This document shows positions 9,428 to 19,323 of a DNA stretch of 64,000 nt, piece after piece. This DNA comes from Catenovulum agarivorans YM01 (GTDB lineage: Bacteria > Pseudomonadota > Gammaproteobacteria > Enterobacterales > Alteromonadaceae): the NCBI RefSeq assembly GCF_000281085.1, contig NZ_JH767529.1:107290-171289 (forward strand), given 5' to 3'. The first letter of the stretch is position 1, and every line of letters starts with the position of its first letter. Under the pieces are notes generated by a model. The model did no database searches and was not told the origin of the DNA. It was given only the letters and a program-made list of their open reading frames with translations. The position numbers and the translations under genes are program-made.

Positions 9428-10276
9428 ATGCTTGAATATTTAAATCAACTCAGTCAATCAAAACTGATTTTATCCGCAGCTGTATTAGTGATGCTGTTAA
9501 TTGTACGTCGTTCGTTAACAGCTAGCGCACATAGACGTTTCAAAAACGACAGTGAGCGCAAACGCCGCTGGAATAGTGGTATAAAAAATATCTCAAGCTT
9601 GTTGATGATTATTGGTTTAGCATCCGTCTGGTTTGATGAAATTCAAAATTTTGCTATTTCGATTGCTGCATTTATTGTTGCTATAGTGTTGGCTACTCGT
9701 GAGTATATTCAATGCATTTTGGCTTCGTTATATCAAACAACTGCCCGACAATATCGAGTTGGCGACTGGGTTGAAGTAGATGGCACAGCAGGTGAAGTAG
9801 CCAATACAGATTGGATCACAACTTCACTGTACGAGCTGAGTATCAAGTGTGGCAAATATCAGTACACAGGTAGAACCTTAATCATACCGAATAATTTATT
9901 TATCACCCGCTCATTTACCAACTTAAATTATATGCGCCGCTATGTGAATCATAGTTTTTACCTGGTCAGTGACAAAGGTGAAAACCCGCTAAAAATGAAA
10001 GAACATTTACAACAAAAATTAGATGAAAATTGTGCTGAATTTCGGGAAACAGCTGATAGGTACCGCAGTGTCATTGAACGAAAATTAGAGATAAATATAC
10101 CCGGAGAAAAAAATAAGGTACAAATATCCACCACGGATTTAGGCCATGTGCAATATAGCTTCAGTGTTTTTTGTCCAACCCATCAAGCTAAAGAGATTGA
10201 ACAAGCCGTTACCCTAGAATTTTTTGTCCATCGGCAAACACTCTTACCAGTCGAACAAGCGCTGCAACCAAGTTGA
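9428..10276 (+). CDS. MscS-family mechanosensitive channel-like protein
   Basis: 282 residues from ATG 9428, which has AAGAGG upstream; a GTG at 9377 in the same frame would add 17 residues. Three hydrophobic helices (about 10-30, 50-67, 70-95) are followed by an MscS beta domain containing YRVGDWVEVDGTAGEV and the segment RTLIIPNNLFI. This is the small MscS architecture of the inner membrane, which releases solutes on hypo-osmotic shock. It is transcribed away from the histidine kinase, and its 3' end overlaps the convergent mrcB by 33 bp. Confidence 0.88.
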   Translation: MLEYLNQLSQSKLILSAAVLVMLLIVRRSLTASAHRRFKNDSERKRRWNSGIKNISSLLMIIGLASVWFDEIQNFAISIAAFIVAIVLATREYIQCILASLYQTTARQYRVGDWVEVDGTAGEVANTDWITTSLYELSIKCGKYQYTGRTLIIPNNLFITRSFTNLNYMRRYVNHSFYLVSDKGENPLKMKEHLQQKLDENCAEFRETADRYRSVIERKLEINIPGEKNKVQISTTDLGHVQYSFSVFCPTHQAKEIEQAVTLEFFVHRQTLLPVEQALQPS

Positions 10277-12538
10277 TTTTGGTTTAACCCAATCTTTAGA
10301 GCCGTCGCACGCTTGCGCTGGCGGCAATTGCGAGACAATAGCGGGTAGCAAAATTAAGTCTTGGCAGCCTGGCAAACTATGTAAACCTGTTTGTTTATCA
10401 AAATATTTCAGTTCAATGCCGCTGGGCATATTCAAAATTAAATTTTCGCCATTATGTGCTTGTTGATACTGAATAAAAGTTTGCAAAGCGCCAGCAGAGC
10501 CAGTTAATGAGATAGCTTGATTATCATCTCTGCCTAACCAGACCAAGGCCAGCTCATTATGATCATAACCGACAAACCAGCTGTCACGCCCATCATTAGT
10601 TGTGCCGGTTTTTCCGGCGAATTTACGTTTAGGCAATTTATTTGTTATAGCTATAGCTGTGCCCTCACGAGTGACTTTGTGCAAGGCATAATTAACCAAA
10701 TAACTATGGCTAGCTTCCACCACTTGTTGGTTAGTTTGAGCTGGCTGCCACACCAATTGATTGTCGTTTGAATAGACAGAACGAATTGCATGTAACTCTA
10801 TAAAAGCGCCTTTATTGGCCAATACCTGATACATTTGTGCCACTTCAAACGGCGACAAAGTAACTGAGCCGAGCAATAGTGACGGATAAACAGGGATATC
10901 ACGTTTGATGCCAAAATCCTGCATTCGCTCGACCACTTCGTGTAAGCCTGTTTGCATGCCCAAGTTAACCGCAGGTACATTGCGTGAGCGCACTAATGCG
11001 TCTAATAAACGTATATCGCCTTCATATTCATTGTCGTAATTTTTGGGCGACCATTTATTGCCAAGCGAACTGGTTAAAGTAATAGCTTCATCTTTAACCA
11101 TACTGGCTAAGTTTAAGCTAGGCTCTTGTTCAAACGCACTAATATACACAAAAGGTTTAACCAGAGAGCCAATATTACGCTGTGCATTTAACGCGCGATT
11201 AAACCCAGCGTAATGAGGTTTTTTATCACCCACCAGCGCCTTAACACCACCTTGTTGGCTATCAACAACTACCATAGCTCCTTGCAAATTTTCAATCGCT
11301 CGGCGCCCTTCAATTGACTCAACACTGGTGGATAAACTGGTTTGAGCTCTGTATTGAGCTAGTGGGTCAAAATGAGTATATATTTTTAAGCCGCTAAATA
11401 ATTGATCATCGCGCGTCACCACTTTTTTCAGTTCTTCGCGAACTTGGTCAACATAGGCAGGGTATTTTTTACGCGCTATTACCGATAAATCTTGCACAAC
11501 TAACTTACGGCTCACTTCCACTTGATAGTCGTCTGGAGTCAATAAGCCATGCTCTGTCATCAAACGTAAAATTAAATCACGCCTTTCTTTCGCTCGTTCA
11601 GGATGTTTGCGCGGATTGTAATACGAAGCCCCTTTGATCATGCCGACTAACAAGGCAATTTCATTCGCCGATAATTCGTTTAATGGTTTAGCAAAATAAA
11701 ACTGGCTGGCTAAACCTAAACCATGCACACCTCTTTGGTGATTTTGCCCAACATAAACTTCGTTGATATAGGCCTGCAATATTTCATGTTTGTCGTAACG
11801 CGCATCCAACAATAGAGCTAAATAAGCTTCTTTTAATTTGCGCACTAAACTGCGTTCATTGGTCAGAAACATATTTTTGACCAATTGCTGGGTTAGCGTA
11901 CTGCCGCCTTGTACTGTACGACCAGCTTGAATGTTAACCCACAAGGCACGTAGTATCGCCAACGGAGAAACACCATGGTGCTCATAAAAACTTCGGTCTT
12001 CTACCAATAACAAGGTTTGAATAACTATGTCTGGAACATCGGCTAACGACACCAGAATTCTGTCTTCTAAATTATTGGCTTGTAATCGAGCCAATAAATA
12101 AGGTTCTAGAGTAAAAGTGGATGCTGTTTTTTGTAAACCTGCGTCCCAGATACTTTTAATTCGTCGTCCTTGAAAGCTAATTTTTAAACGTTTGGCTGGG
12201 TAGTGATTTTCTGCCAAGCTATATTCGCGCCGTACTAACTCAACAGAATCTGCATATACTTTGTATTCGCCAGGCAAAGACAAAGTTCGAACTTTGCGGT
12301 AATCCAATAAATTAAGATGGCGAATTAAATCATCTTTGTATAAAGCATCAGTTTGAAAATACTCATGCTCCATGCCATATACCAGCGCTGGTAACTGCCA
12401 TTTGTTGCCACTAAATTTTTGTTTAATTTGCGCATCAAGATAAACACCATAAGCAATAATGACCACCAAGAGCACAAAGACGAGTTTTACACACAATTTA
12501 ATTGCACGAATAAACCAAGATGGTTTGTTCTCGCTCAT
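10244..12538 (-). CDS. mrcB: Penicillin-binding protein 1B (bifunctional)
   Basis: 764 residues. A short cytoplasmic tail and one membrane anchor (about 13-32) are followed by a UB2H-like domain (about 45-130), a GT51 glycosyltransferase with EDRSFYEHHGV and GGSTLTQQLVKN, and a transpeptidase domain with the SxxK active site SLVKPF, the SRN motif and KTGTTND. It polymerises and cross-links peptidoglycan at the inner membrane. Slightly shorter than E. coli PBP1b, as usual in this order. The ends of mrcB and the MscS-like gene overlap by 33 bp. Confidence 0.95.
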   Translation of the reverse strand: MSENKPSWFIRAIKLCVKLVFVLLVVIIAYGVYLDAQIKQKFSGNKWQLPALVYGMEHEYFQTDALYKDDLIRHLNLLDYRKVRTLSLPGEYKVYADSVELVRREYSLAENHYPAKRLKISFQGRRIKSIWDAGLQKTASTFTLEPYLLARLQANNLEDRILVSLADVPDIVIQTLLLVEDRSFYEHHGVSPLAILRALWVNIQAGRTVQGGSTLTQQLVKNMFLTNERSLVRKLKEAYLALLLDARYDKHEILQAYINEVYVGQNHQRGVHGLGLASQFYFAKPLNELSANEIALLVGMIKGASYYNPRKHPERAKERRDLILRLMTEHGLLTPDDYQVEVSRKLVVQDLSVIARKKYPAYVDQVREELKKVVTRDDQLFSGLKIYTHFDPLAQYRAQTSLSTSVESIEGRRAIENLQGAMVVVDSQQGGVKALVGDKKPHYAGFNRALNAQRNIGSLVKPFVYISAFEQEPSLNLASMVKDEAITLTSSLGNKWSPKNYDNEYEGDIRLLDALVRSRNVPAVNLGMQTGLHEVVERMQDFGIKRDIPVYPSLLLGSVTLSPFEVAQMYQVLANKGAFIELHAIRSVYSNDNQLVWQPAQTNQQVVEASHSYLVNYALHKVTREGTAIAITNKLPKRKFAGKTGTTNDGRDSWFVGYDHNELALVWLGRDDNQAISLTGSAGALQTFIQYQQAHNGENLILNMPSGIELKYFDKQTGLHSLPGCQDLILLPAIVSQLPPAQACDGSKDWVKPKSTWLQRLFDW

Positions 12539-12559
12539 AGTTATTACCTAGTTGATTAT

Positions 12560-12811
12560 TTAATCTAGCGAATTGGCGTAAGGGCTATTCTTTTTCCGTT
12601 CGAGCATTTCGAGGTAGAGGGCTTCAACTTTATCACGTGCCCATTGAGTTTTACGTAAAAACTTTAAGCTTGATTTAATTGAAGGGTCTTTGGTGAAACA
12701 ATTAATTTGAATGGTTTCACCTAAGGTTTGCCAGCCATAATATTCAACAAGTTCTGTCACTATGGTTTCAAGTTTTACCCCATGCAGTGGGTTATTTGGT
12801 TGATGTTGCAT
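12560..12811 (-). CDS. VF530-family small DNA-binding-like protein (DUF2132)
   Basis: 83 residues. The sequence [20 protein letters not shown] and the [20 protein letters not shown] core are typical of the VF530 family, a small helical fold named from a Vibrio fischeri protein of unclear role, possibly nucleic-acid binding. It sits 21 bp upstream of mrcB on the same strand and may be co-transcribed with it. Confidence 0.88.
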   Translation of the reverse strand: MQHQPNNPLHGVKLETIVTELVEYYGWQTLGETIQINCFTKDPSIKSSLKFLRKTQWARDKVEALYLEMLERKKNSPYANSLD

Positions 12812-12901
12812 ATTGTGGAATTTGAATTAGCGCATTAATGGCTAAAGCATACCGATAAATCCGGCTTATGGCTAGATTTGCGCTTTTCTCGGCGAATAAA
12901 G

Positions 12902-13504
12902 TTAGCTTAATGCGCCACTAATGCGGTAGGTCTGAAATACACTCGCTTTCATTGCATGCGTCCAACCATGCTCCGGCCAACCAGCTTTGTATTTTAACGC
13001 TTGTAAAAAATCTTCTGCTTTTGGGTATTGAGCCCACATACAAGGCAAAAATACCGCTGTTGCTTGTCCATATTGAATAATCAAGCCGTCTCTTTGTGGA
13101 ATAAGTTGCTGTAGCAATTGTTCTTCACTGTCGACTTGCAGTGGCAATGGCATAGACATAATAGATACAACACAAGTTAAATCAGCAAAATCTTTGGCGG
13201 GTATAGGATCAAACCTTGGGTCGTGAAATGCAGCCTCGTGTGCATACCAAACAATATTATTATCAAGTCGGCCGTTTGCGACTGTTGTACCAACACAACC
13301 ACGTAAACCACTATGGTCATTTAAACTAACAAAACAAGCTAAGGATTTGGCTAATACAGGGTGTGGATTAATTAGCTGTTCAGGTAAACGTTGATGATTA
13401 TGTTGATAGGCATAATCCAACGCATCACGCACAAGCTGAATAATGTGCTGAGCTATTTCAGGTTGTTCGAATTCAGATTGGGCAAAACTTGAAACTGCAA
13501 GCAT
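12902..13504 (-). CDS. AMMECR1-domain protein
   Basis: 200 residues from ATG 13504, chosen because GGAGG lies 7 bases upstream (a TTG two codons earlier is possible). Nearly the whole protein is an AMMECR1 domain, shown by the LRGCVGTT motif near residue 78, the HDPRFDPI segment, and CVVSIMSMPLPL. AmmeMemoRadiSam proteins are implicated in radical SAM-linked chemistry, but the partner genes (Memo, radical SAM) are absent here, so the role is unknown. A 9-bp stem hairpin (13516-13547) abuts the Shine-Dalgarno sequence. Confidence 0.88.
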   Translation of the reverse strand: MLAVSSFAQSEFEQPEIAQHIIQLVRDALDYAYQHNHQRLPEQLINPHPVLAKSLACFVSLNDHSGLRGCVGTTVANGRLDNNIVWYAHEAAFHDPRFDPIPAKDFADLTCVVSIMSMPLPLQVDSEEQLLQQLIPQRDGLIIQYGQATAVFLPCMWAQYPKAEDFLQALKYKAGWPEHGWTHAMKASVFQTYRISGALS

Positions 13505-13515
13505 AAACAAACCTC

Positions 13516-13547
13516 CAAATAGACTTAAATGAACTTGGGTCTATTTG
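13516..13547 (-). promoter_or_regulatory. Inverted repeat abutting the AMMECR1 gene ribosome binding site
   Basis: caaatagac (13516-13524) and gtctatttg (13539-13547) form a perfect 9-bp inverted repeat. The proximal arm touches the GGAGG Shine-Dalgarno sequence (13512-13516), so as RNA it could modulate translation, or as DNA it could be an operator. Confidence 0.4.
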
Positions 13548-13555
13548 AGTATAGC

Positions 13556-13610
13556 AAAAAGCTTATTGTTCAAAAGTGAATGTTTAACTTTGAAACAATT
13601 AAAGCTTTTT
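13556..13610 (-). terminator. Probable terminator downstream of maoP
   Basis: A long imperfect stem, aaaaagctt-attgtt-caaaagt against actttgaaacaattaaagcttttt, lies 21 bp beyond the maoP stop; read on the minus strand it ends in a T-run. Confidence 0.6.
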
Positions 13611-13630
13611 GCCAACCTGTAAAGGACAGT

Positions 13631-14017
13631 TTAATCGTCGTCAGTGTCGATTGAATCGCCTAAATCATCATTAAGCTCAATATCGTTATCTGAGTCGTCA
13701 TCATCCGCTACAACTTGCTTCTTGTTGCCATACAGGCTACCAAGCTTTGGACGATTCAGTCTAGATTGATACTTCAACCAAGCCCTTTCGTTTACGTTTT
13801 CAGGCTGCGCGTCACCACGCATAACACTCATAATGTGTTGGTCTTCTAAATCGCTTGGCTCAATTTCACCTTTATACAAAGCATTAAATAAATGCCCATA
13901 TTTAGCGAGTGAATCAGCTTCACCGATAGAAAAGTCACCTGAGCGACGGAAACCATAAGGGTAGTTTTTTGGATCATCGTAGATTCGAGATAACAATTGC
14001 TGCTTATTTCTTGCCAT
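13631..14017 (-). CDS. maoP: MaoP/YifE-family macrodomain Ori organisation protein (DUF413)
   Basis: 128 residues. Residues 8-95 match the DUF413 family: FDIPKxYPxGFxRxGDFxI-like N-terminus (YDDPKNYPYGFRRSGDFSI), then ALYKGEIEPSDLEDQHI and NERAWLKYQSRLNRPK. In E. coli MaoP organises the Ori macrodomain through the maoS site. The C-terminal tail (about 105-128) is an extra, highly acidic Asp-rich extension. No maoS-like site was identified. Monocistronic, with its own terminator. Confidence 0.85.
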   Translation of the reverse strand: MARNKQQLLSRIYDDPKNYPYGFRRSGDFSIGEADSLAKYGHLFNALYKGEIEPSDLEDQHIMSVMRGDAQPENVNERAWLKYQSRLNRPKLGSLYGNKKQVVADDDDSDNDIELNDDLGDSIDTDDD

Positions 14018-14048
14018 GTAGGACCTCTCAAATAAGAAAAGTATTCAG

Positions 14049-14068
14049 GCATTCAAACAATTGAATGC
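14049..14068. promoter_or_regulatory. Palindrome upstream of maoP
   Basis: gcattcaa-acaa-ttgaatgc is a perfect 8-bp inverted repeat 32 bp upstream of the maoP start. It could be an operator or the beginning of a leader hairpin; no regulator is identified. Confidence 0.35.
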
Positions 14069-14176
14069 GGATTGACTTTTAACGGTAAAATGCACTTCTG
14101 TCAAAACATTCTTGATGAAATTTTTATTTATCTTTCCACCGAACAAAATGCTTGCAGTATTTGTACATTTTCACTG

Positions 14177-14211
14177 TAAAAAATGCTGCGTTTTTTTACA
14201 TTTTGCAGCAT
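14177..14211 (-). terminator. Terminator of the chemosensory operon
   Basis: atgctgc (14183-14189) pairs perfectly with gcagcat (14205-14211). On the minus strand the stem is followed by six T residues. It lies downstream of the MCP gene, the last gene of the operon. Confidence 0.85.
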
Positions 14212-14252
14212 AGTCCCGTTAAGCCAATTCCGCTAGTTTGAAAAAGTATTTT

Positions 14253-16634
14253 TTAGAACTCTTCCCAATCTTCGTTTTCATCAAACGACAAACCAGCAAC
14301 ACCATTTTTTGTTGGTTTTGCCTGAATCCGAGCTTTGGTCGGTTGTCGTGATTCTAACGACGCAGCTGGCATTCGCACTTTATGGGTAACACTCATACCG
14401 AGCTGGTCTAAGGTGAAAAAAGACAAAATTTGACTCATGGTTGCAGCTTGTTCTGCCATTGACTCTCCGGCAGCTGATGCTTGCTCAACTAATGCTGCAT
14501 TTTGTTGCGTCATTTCATCCATTTGTGTGATGGCTTTGTTCACCTGTTCTATGCCTGAACTTTGTTCTTTGGACGCAATAGAGATATCCGCAATCATACG
14601 ACTTACTTTTTCGACAGCTTCGACAATTTCACTTAATGTTGCACCAGATTGATTGACCAATGCAGAGCCATCTTCCACTTTAGCAACACTATCACGAATT
14701 AAGTTTTTAATTTCTTTGGCTGCTTCAGCACTGCGTTGAGCCAAGTTTCTTACTTCACCTGCAACAACAGCGAAACCTCGGCCTTGTTCACCGGCACGTG
14801 CCGCTTCTACTGCAGCATTCAATGCCAATAAATTGGTTTGGAAAGCAATTTCGTCAATCACACCAATAATGTCAGCGATTTTCTTACTCGCCTCATTAAT
14901 CTGCGCCATACTGGTCACAGCGTTTTCAACCACTTGGCCACCTTCAACTGCTTTTTTGCGCGCTTGTTCAGCCAAATCATCCGCTAAGGCTGCGTTATCT
15001 GCATTTTGTTTCACAGTACTGGTCATTTCTTCCATACTAGCAGCAGTTTCTTCTAAAGAGGACGCTTGCTCTTCAGTGCGTTGACTTAAATCAGCATTAC
15101 CCTGAGCTATCTCATCTGCACCTGACGAAACCGTTGAAGCCGATTGATTAACCTTAGTAATAATTTCGGTGAGTTTATCCAGCGTGGTATTGGCATCATC
15201 ACGCAACTTAGCAAAAGTCCCTTCATAGTTGCCATCTATGCGTTTGGTTAAATTACCATGGGCCATAGCATCCAATACGTCCACAGTGCTAGTAATGACA
15301 CTGTCACATGAGTCTATTAACGAATTTAACCCCTCAGCTAAACTTTTAAAGAAGCCAGTTTTGCTTGCAACTTCTAAACGTGGAGACAAATTGCCGTGTG
15401 ACGCTTGTTTAACAAGATCTGCCACTTCTTTCTCCACTTGGACTTCTAAAGTTCTATCTTGCCACTCAACTACAGTACCAATGCGTACTTTGTCATCATT
15501 AATAATGGGATTCGCAACCAGTGAAAAAGTACGCCCGCCAACTTTAATCTCGGTTTTATAGGTTGTGGTCAGGCGTGCTAATAGATTTTGTTGATGGGCC
15601 GGATTTTTATGAAAGACATCAATATTTTGTCCCATCAAATTGTTGGCATTAAAGTTAGGTAATGCGGTTTTAATATCCGCTTCAGCGTTTGCCATCATGC
15701 CGACTATCGCTTCATTCATATAGACAATGACATTATCTTTATCAGCTATCATGGCATTGGTTGAAACACTGTCTAACGCTTGACGAACACGCAAGTTTTC
15801 TTCAGCAGCAGCTTTATCTCGCTCTTGTTGTAATACCTCTTCAGTCACATCTTTCCATTCAACCACAGTCCCTAAACGTTCGCCTTTTTCGTTTTTCCAT
15901 GGAGTCGCTATCAAGTCAAATTTGAGTTCACCTACGGTTAGGCGAGTAAAATAAGGTTCGGTTAAGCGCGCAAGTAAGTCTCGTTGGTGGCTCGGTTGCT
16001 TATGAAAAATATCAACACAAGTACCAACTAGTTTATCCGCATCAAAATTAGGTAATATTTGACGAATTTGCGCTTGGCGTTTCCGCAACATACTTAAATT
16101 TTCGTCGTTCACATAAACTATGTTTAAGTCGTTGTCCGCCATCATCACATTGGCTTGACAAATTTTTAATGCATTTGCTAATTCAGCTAACTTTTTACTT
16201 TTTTTCTCATTTTCTTTAATTTGGGTAATGTCTGAAGCAAACTTAACCACTTTATAAGGTTTACCTGAAGAATCTAAGATGGGGTTATAAGTTGCTTGGA
16301 TCCAAATTTCGCGCCCGCCTTTACCAAAACGTAAAAATTGGTCTGAAAAGTATTCGCCGTTCGCCAAGCGTTGCCAAAACCTTTGGTATTCGCTGCCATT
16401 AGCATAATCAGGTTCAACAAACATGGAGTGATGACGACCAACAATCTCATTTCTTGCATATCCCATAGCAGCCAAAAAATTATCATTTGCGTCAAGTATC
16501 GTGCCATCTGGACTAAATTCAATTACAGCTTGCGACCGTTCCAAAGCAGATAATTTTCCTTGGTATTCCGCTAACTGTTGTTTTACTTCTGCTAATTCTT
16601 GTTTACTGCCTTGTCCAAAAAGTGTCGATAACAT
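14253..16634 (-). CDS. Soluble PAS-containing methyl-accepting chemotaxis protein
   Basis: 793 residues with no membrane segment, so cytoplasmic. An N-terminal coiled coil (1-25) is followed by three PAS domains (about 30-140, 150-270, 280-395), a HAMP-like linker region (about 405-500), and the MCP signalling domain with the hairpin tip EIAFQTNLLALNAAVEAARA. The second and third PAS units are very similar to each other, pointing to an internal duplication. The protein ends NEDWEEF, resembling the C-terminal pentapeptide used to tether CheR/CheB. Redox or small-ligand sensing by PAS is inferred. Last gene of the cluster, 28 bp after cheW. Confidence 0.93.
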   Translation of the reverse strand: MLSTLFGQGSKQELAEVKQQLAEYQGKLSALERSQAVIEFSPDGTILDANDNFLAAMGYARNEIVGRHHSMFVEPDYANGSEYQRFWQRLANGEYFSDQFLRFGKGGREIWIQATYNPILDSSGKPYKVVKFASDITQIKENEKKSKKLAELANALKICQANVMMADNDLNIVYVNDENLSMLRKRQAQIRQILPNFDADKLVGTCVDIFHKQPSHQRDLLARLTEPYFTRLTVGELKFDLIATPWKNEKGERLGTVVEWKDVTEEVLQQERDKAAAEENLRVRQALDSVSTNAMIADKDNVIVYMNEAIVGMMANAEADIKTALPNFNANNLMGQNIDVFHKNPAHQQNLLARLTTTYKTEIKVGGRTFSLVANPIINDDKVRIGTVVEWQDRTLEVQVEKEVADLVKQASHGNLSPRLEVASKTGFFKSLAEGLNSLIDSCDSVITSTVDVLDAMAHGNLTKRIDGNYEGTFAKLRDDANTTLDKLTEIITKVNQSASTVSSGADEIAQGNADLSQRTEEQASSLEETAASMEEMTSTVKQNADNAALADDLAEQARKKAVEGGQVVENAVTSMAQINEASKKIADIIGVIDEIAFQTNLLALNAAVEAARAGEQGRGFAVVAGEVRNLAQRSAEAAKEIKNLIRDSVAKVEDGSALVNQSGATLSEIVEAVEKVSRMIADISIASKEQSSGIEQVNKAITQMDEMTQQNAALVEQASAAGESMAEQAATMSQILSFFTLDQLGMSVTHKVRMPAASLESRQPTKARIQAKPTKNGVAGLSFDENEDWEEF

Positions 16635-16662
16635 GTTTGTCTCCTAGCTAAATTTAGTTAGC

Positions 16663-17169
16663 TTAAATTGCTAATAGCGTATCTGGGTCAAGTAAAATTA
16701 ACGCACCACTTTTGCTGCTACCCAAGCCTTTGACAAAATTGGCATTTACGTTGGAGCTAAGCTCTGGTGCTTGCTGTATATCTTCAGGTGATATGCTATG
16801 TACGTCTGCAACAGCATCTACTACTACACCACTAATTTTTTCTATTCCGTCTTGAGTAATAAATTTAAGCACTATCACGACTGTCAGTGAATTGTATGCT
16901 TGTTCGGCTAACCCTAACCTCAGACGTAAGTCCATTACAGGAACTATAGTGCCACGTAAGTTCATTACCCCTTTCACGCTGATCGGTGAATTGGGTATAA
17001 CCGTCGCGCCTTCCCAACATCTAATTTCCTGAACACGTAAAATATCTACCGCATATTCTTCATCATCTAGAAAGAAAGATAAAAACTGTTCTACATTGGC
17101 GTTTTCAACCCCATCTAGTAGCCCTAGTTTCTGGTTGATTTTTTCAACATCGGTTATTTCTTCGGTCAT
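16663..17169 (-). CDS. cheW: Chemotaxis coupling protein CheW
   Basis: 168 residues. The CheW beta-barrel domain occupies about 28-165: FLSFFLDDEEYAVDILRVQEI, then IRCWEGATVIPNSP and VKGVMNLRGTIVPVMDLR. It links CheA to the receptor array. The start codon overlaps the cheA stop by 4 bp, indicating translational coupling. The N-terminal 25 residues are an acidic extension not needed for the fold. Confidence 0.95.
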   Translation of the reverse strand: MTEEITDVEKINQKLGLLDGVENANVEQFLSFFLDDEEYAVDILRVQEIRCWEGATVIPNSPISVKGVMNLRGTIVPVMDLRLRLGLAEQAYNSLTVVIVLKFITQDGIEKISGVVVDAVADVHSISPEDIQQAPELSSNVNANFVKGLGSSKSGALILLDPDTLLAI

Positions 17170-19319
17170 GCGGTTCCACCTTGTGCATGCGTCTCAGTGG
17201 CGACTAGATTGTGACTAGAAATATTTTTAACCCCAGCCATACGTACCAAACTAACAATATCAATAATCAATGAAACCGTGCCATCACCTAAGATGGTCGC
17301 ACCGGAAATACCTTCAACCTTGTTGTAATTCGCTTCCAAGCTTTTAATGACCACCTGCTGCTGGGCTAAAAGGTCGTCAACAAAAATCCCAACTTTGCCG
17401 CCATCAACCTCAACAACCACAAGCAGACCATCGGTCAAAGTTTGTGCATCGGATTTGTGCAAAAATACATCTGCTAAGCAGATTATCGGTACATATTCTC
17501 CACGTAAGTGCAACACATCGTATTCACCACCAATACGGCTAACATCGTTTTGGTTTATTTGCAGCGACTCTATAATGTTTACCAATGGAATAATGTAAAC
17601 ATGCTGGCCAATGCGAATTAGTTGACCATCTAATATGGCGAGCGTTAGTGGTAATCGAATTCTAAAAGTCGCTCCTTTGCCAACCACAGACTCAACGTCT
17701 ACCGAGCCGTTTAACGCTTGAATGTTGCTTTTAACGACATCCATGCCAACACCTCGACCAGACAGATCAGATACTGCTTCTGCGGTTGAGAAACCCGCTT
17801 CAAATATGAGCAGATTTATTTGTTCCTCTGATAATTCATCATTTTCGCCAATTAAACCATTCGATATGGCTTTATTTTTGATTTTTATAGGGTCAAGTCC
17901 TTTGCCATCATCAATTATTTCAATGACAACATTGCCACCTTGATGGTAGGCATTCAGCGTTAGTTTACCTATTTCAGGTTTACCGGCGGCAAGGCGTTGT
18001 TCTGGAGATTCCAACCCATGATCCATTGCGTTTCTAACGAGATGCACAAGGGGATCTGAAATTTTTTCCATGACGGTTTTATCAAGTTCAGTGCTTTCAC
18101 CTTGCAAAATTAACTCAATTTTTTTACCCAGTTTTTGTCCTGTGTCTCTAACCAGGCGCGGAAAACGACTAAAGACAAAACTAATTGGCAACATACGGAT
18201 ACGCATTACACTCTCTTGTAGGTCACGAGTATTATGCTCAAGTTGGGCTAAGCCCTCCTTCATCCGCGTTAACGATTGGGCAGTCATTTCACCTTCAAAC
18301 AATTGACTCAGCATGGCTTGGGTTATCACCAACTCACCAACCATATTGATTAAAGAGTCAACTTTATCTATGCCGACTCGAATGGAATTCGCATCGGCTT
18401 GTTTAGCTTTTGTGGCTGGTTTAGCCGTTGCGGCTTTTGTATCTGCGTTTTTAGTTACAGCTGGTGCCGATGATTTCACTTCATTGGCTGCGGCTTCTGA
18501 ACTTGCTGTATCTTGTTGGTTTAGAGCAGGAACCGCAGCAACTTTCGTTGACTCTGTAGCCGCAAGTTCTTCAATTTTAATTTCACTCTCGTCGGCAACC
18601 CACTCAAAAACTTCGTTTATTTGTTGTTCGGTACAATCGCAATATAACTTTACTATCCAACGCAAATAACAAAATTCGGGTTTTAACTCAGACCATGATG
18701 GAATTTTTTCAGTAACAAGCTCAACCTCATGATCACCCAATTCAGTTAGCTCCTGAATTAGGTATAAAGGCTCGTTGCCCGTCATTAATATGTCTTCACT
18801 AGGGATAAAAGTGACTTTCCACCCAGATGTATTTTCATGCGCTTCGGAGGCTATTGCAGCAGCTTGTGTAGCACTATCAGTAGTTATTTGCTCAGCTTCC
18901 AAAGCACTCTGTTCACCTTCATCGGCAACTTCATCATTTAAAATTGCTTCAAAAGCCGCTTTCAATTGAGCGGTTGATTCAGGCACACTGTCATCACCTG
19001 AACTCAAAGCATTTATCATCTCGCGCAAACAATCGATTGATTGTAAAAATAAATCTATATGCTGACTGGTGATATCTCTTTGGCCATCACGAATTTGATC
19101 AAGTAGCGTTTCTAAAACATGCGTGAATCCTGCAATACTGTCAAAACCAAATGTGCCACTGCCTCCTTTTATCGAGTGCGCAGCTCGAAAGATAGTGTTG
19201 ATTGATTCATCATCTTGGGTGCCTTCGCTGTACCGCAGAAGTTCAGCTTCCATTGCATCCAAACCTTCCAAGCTTTCATCAAAAAAAACTTGATAGAATT
19301 GACTAAGATCCACTGTCAT
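17166..19319 (-). CDS. cheA: Chemotaxis histidine kinase CheA
   Basis: 717 residues with the domains in order: Hpt (1-110, phospho-acceptor His48 in AAHSIKGG), a middle region (about 165-250) and an Ala/Thr/Lys-rich linker (about 255-310), dimerisation (about 312-370), the HATPase domain with NAMDHGLE, DDGKGLD and GRGVGMDVVKSNI, and a C-terminal CheW-like domain (about 570-705). It phosphorylates the CheY-like protein encoded just upstream. No cheB, cheR, cheZ or flagellar gene is present nearby, so this is likely a secondary chemosensory system. Confidence 0.95.
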   Translation of the reverse strand: MTVDLSQFYQVFFDESLEGLDAMEAELLRYSEGTQDDESINTIFRAAHSIKGGSGTFGFDSIAGFTHVLETLLDQIRDGQRDITSQHIDLFLQSIDCLREMINALSSGDDSVPESTAQLKAAFEAILNDEVADEGEQSALEAEQITTDSATQAAAIASEAHENTSGWKVTFIPSEDILMTGNEPLYLIQELTELGDHEVELVTEKIPSWSELKPEFCYLRWIVKLYCDCTEQQINEVFEWVADESEIKIEELAATESTKVAAVPALNQQDTASSEAAANEVKSSAPAVTKNADTKAATAKPATKAKQADANSIRVGIDKVDSLINMVGELVITQAMLSQLFEGEMTAQSLTRMKEGLAQLEHNTRDLQESVMRIRMLPISFVFSRFPRLVRDTGQKLGKKIELILQGESTELDKTVMEKISDPLVHLVRNAMDHGLESPEQRLAAGKPEIGKLTLNAYHQGGNVVIEIIDDGKGLDPIKIKNKAISNGLIGENDELSEEQINLLIFEAGFSTAEAVSDLSGRGVGMDVVKSNIQALNGSVDVESVVGKGATFRIRLPLTLAILDGQLIRIGQHVYIIPLVNIIESLQINQNDVSRIGGEYDVLHLRGEYVPIICLADVFLHKSDAQTLTDGLLVVVEVDGGKVGIFVDDLLAQQQVVIKSLEANYNKVEGISGATILGDGTVSLIIDIVSLVRMAGVKNISSHNLVATETHAQGGTA

Positions 19320-19323
19320 AAAT

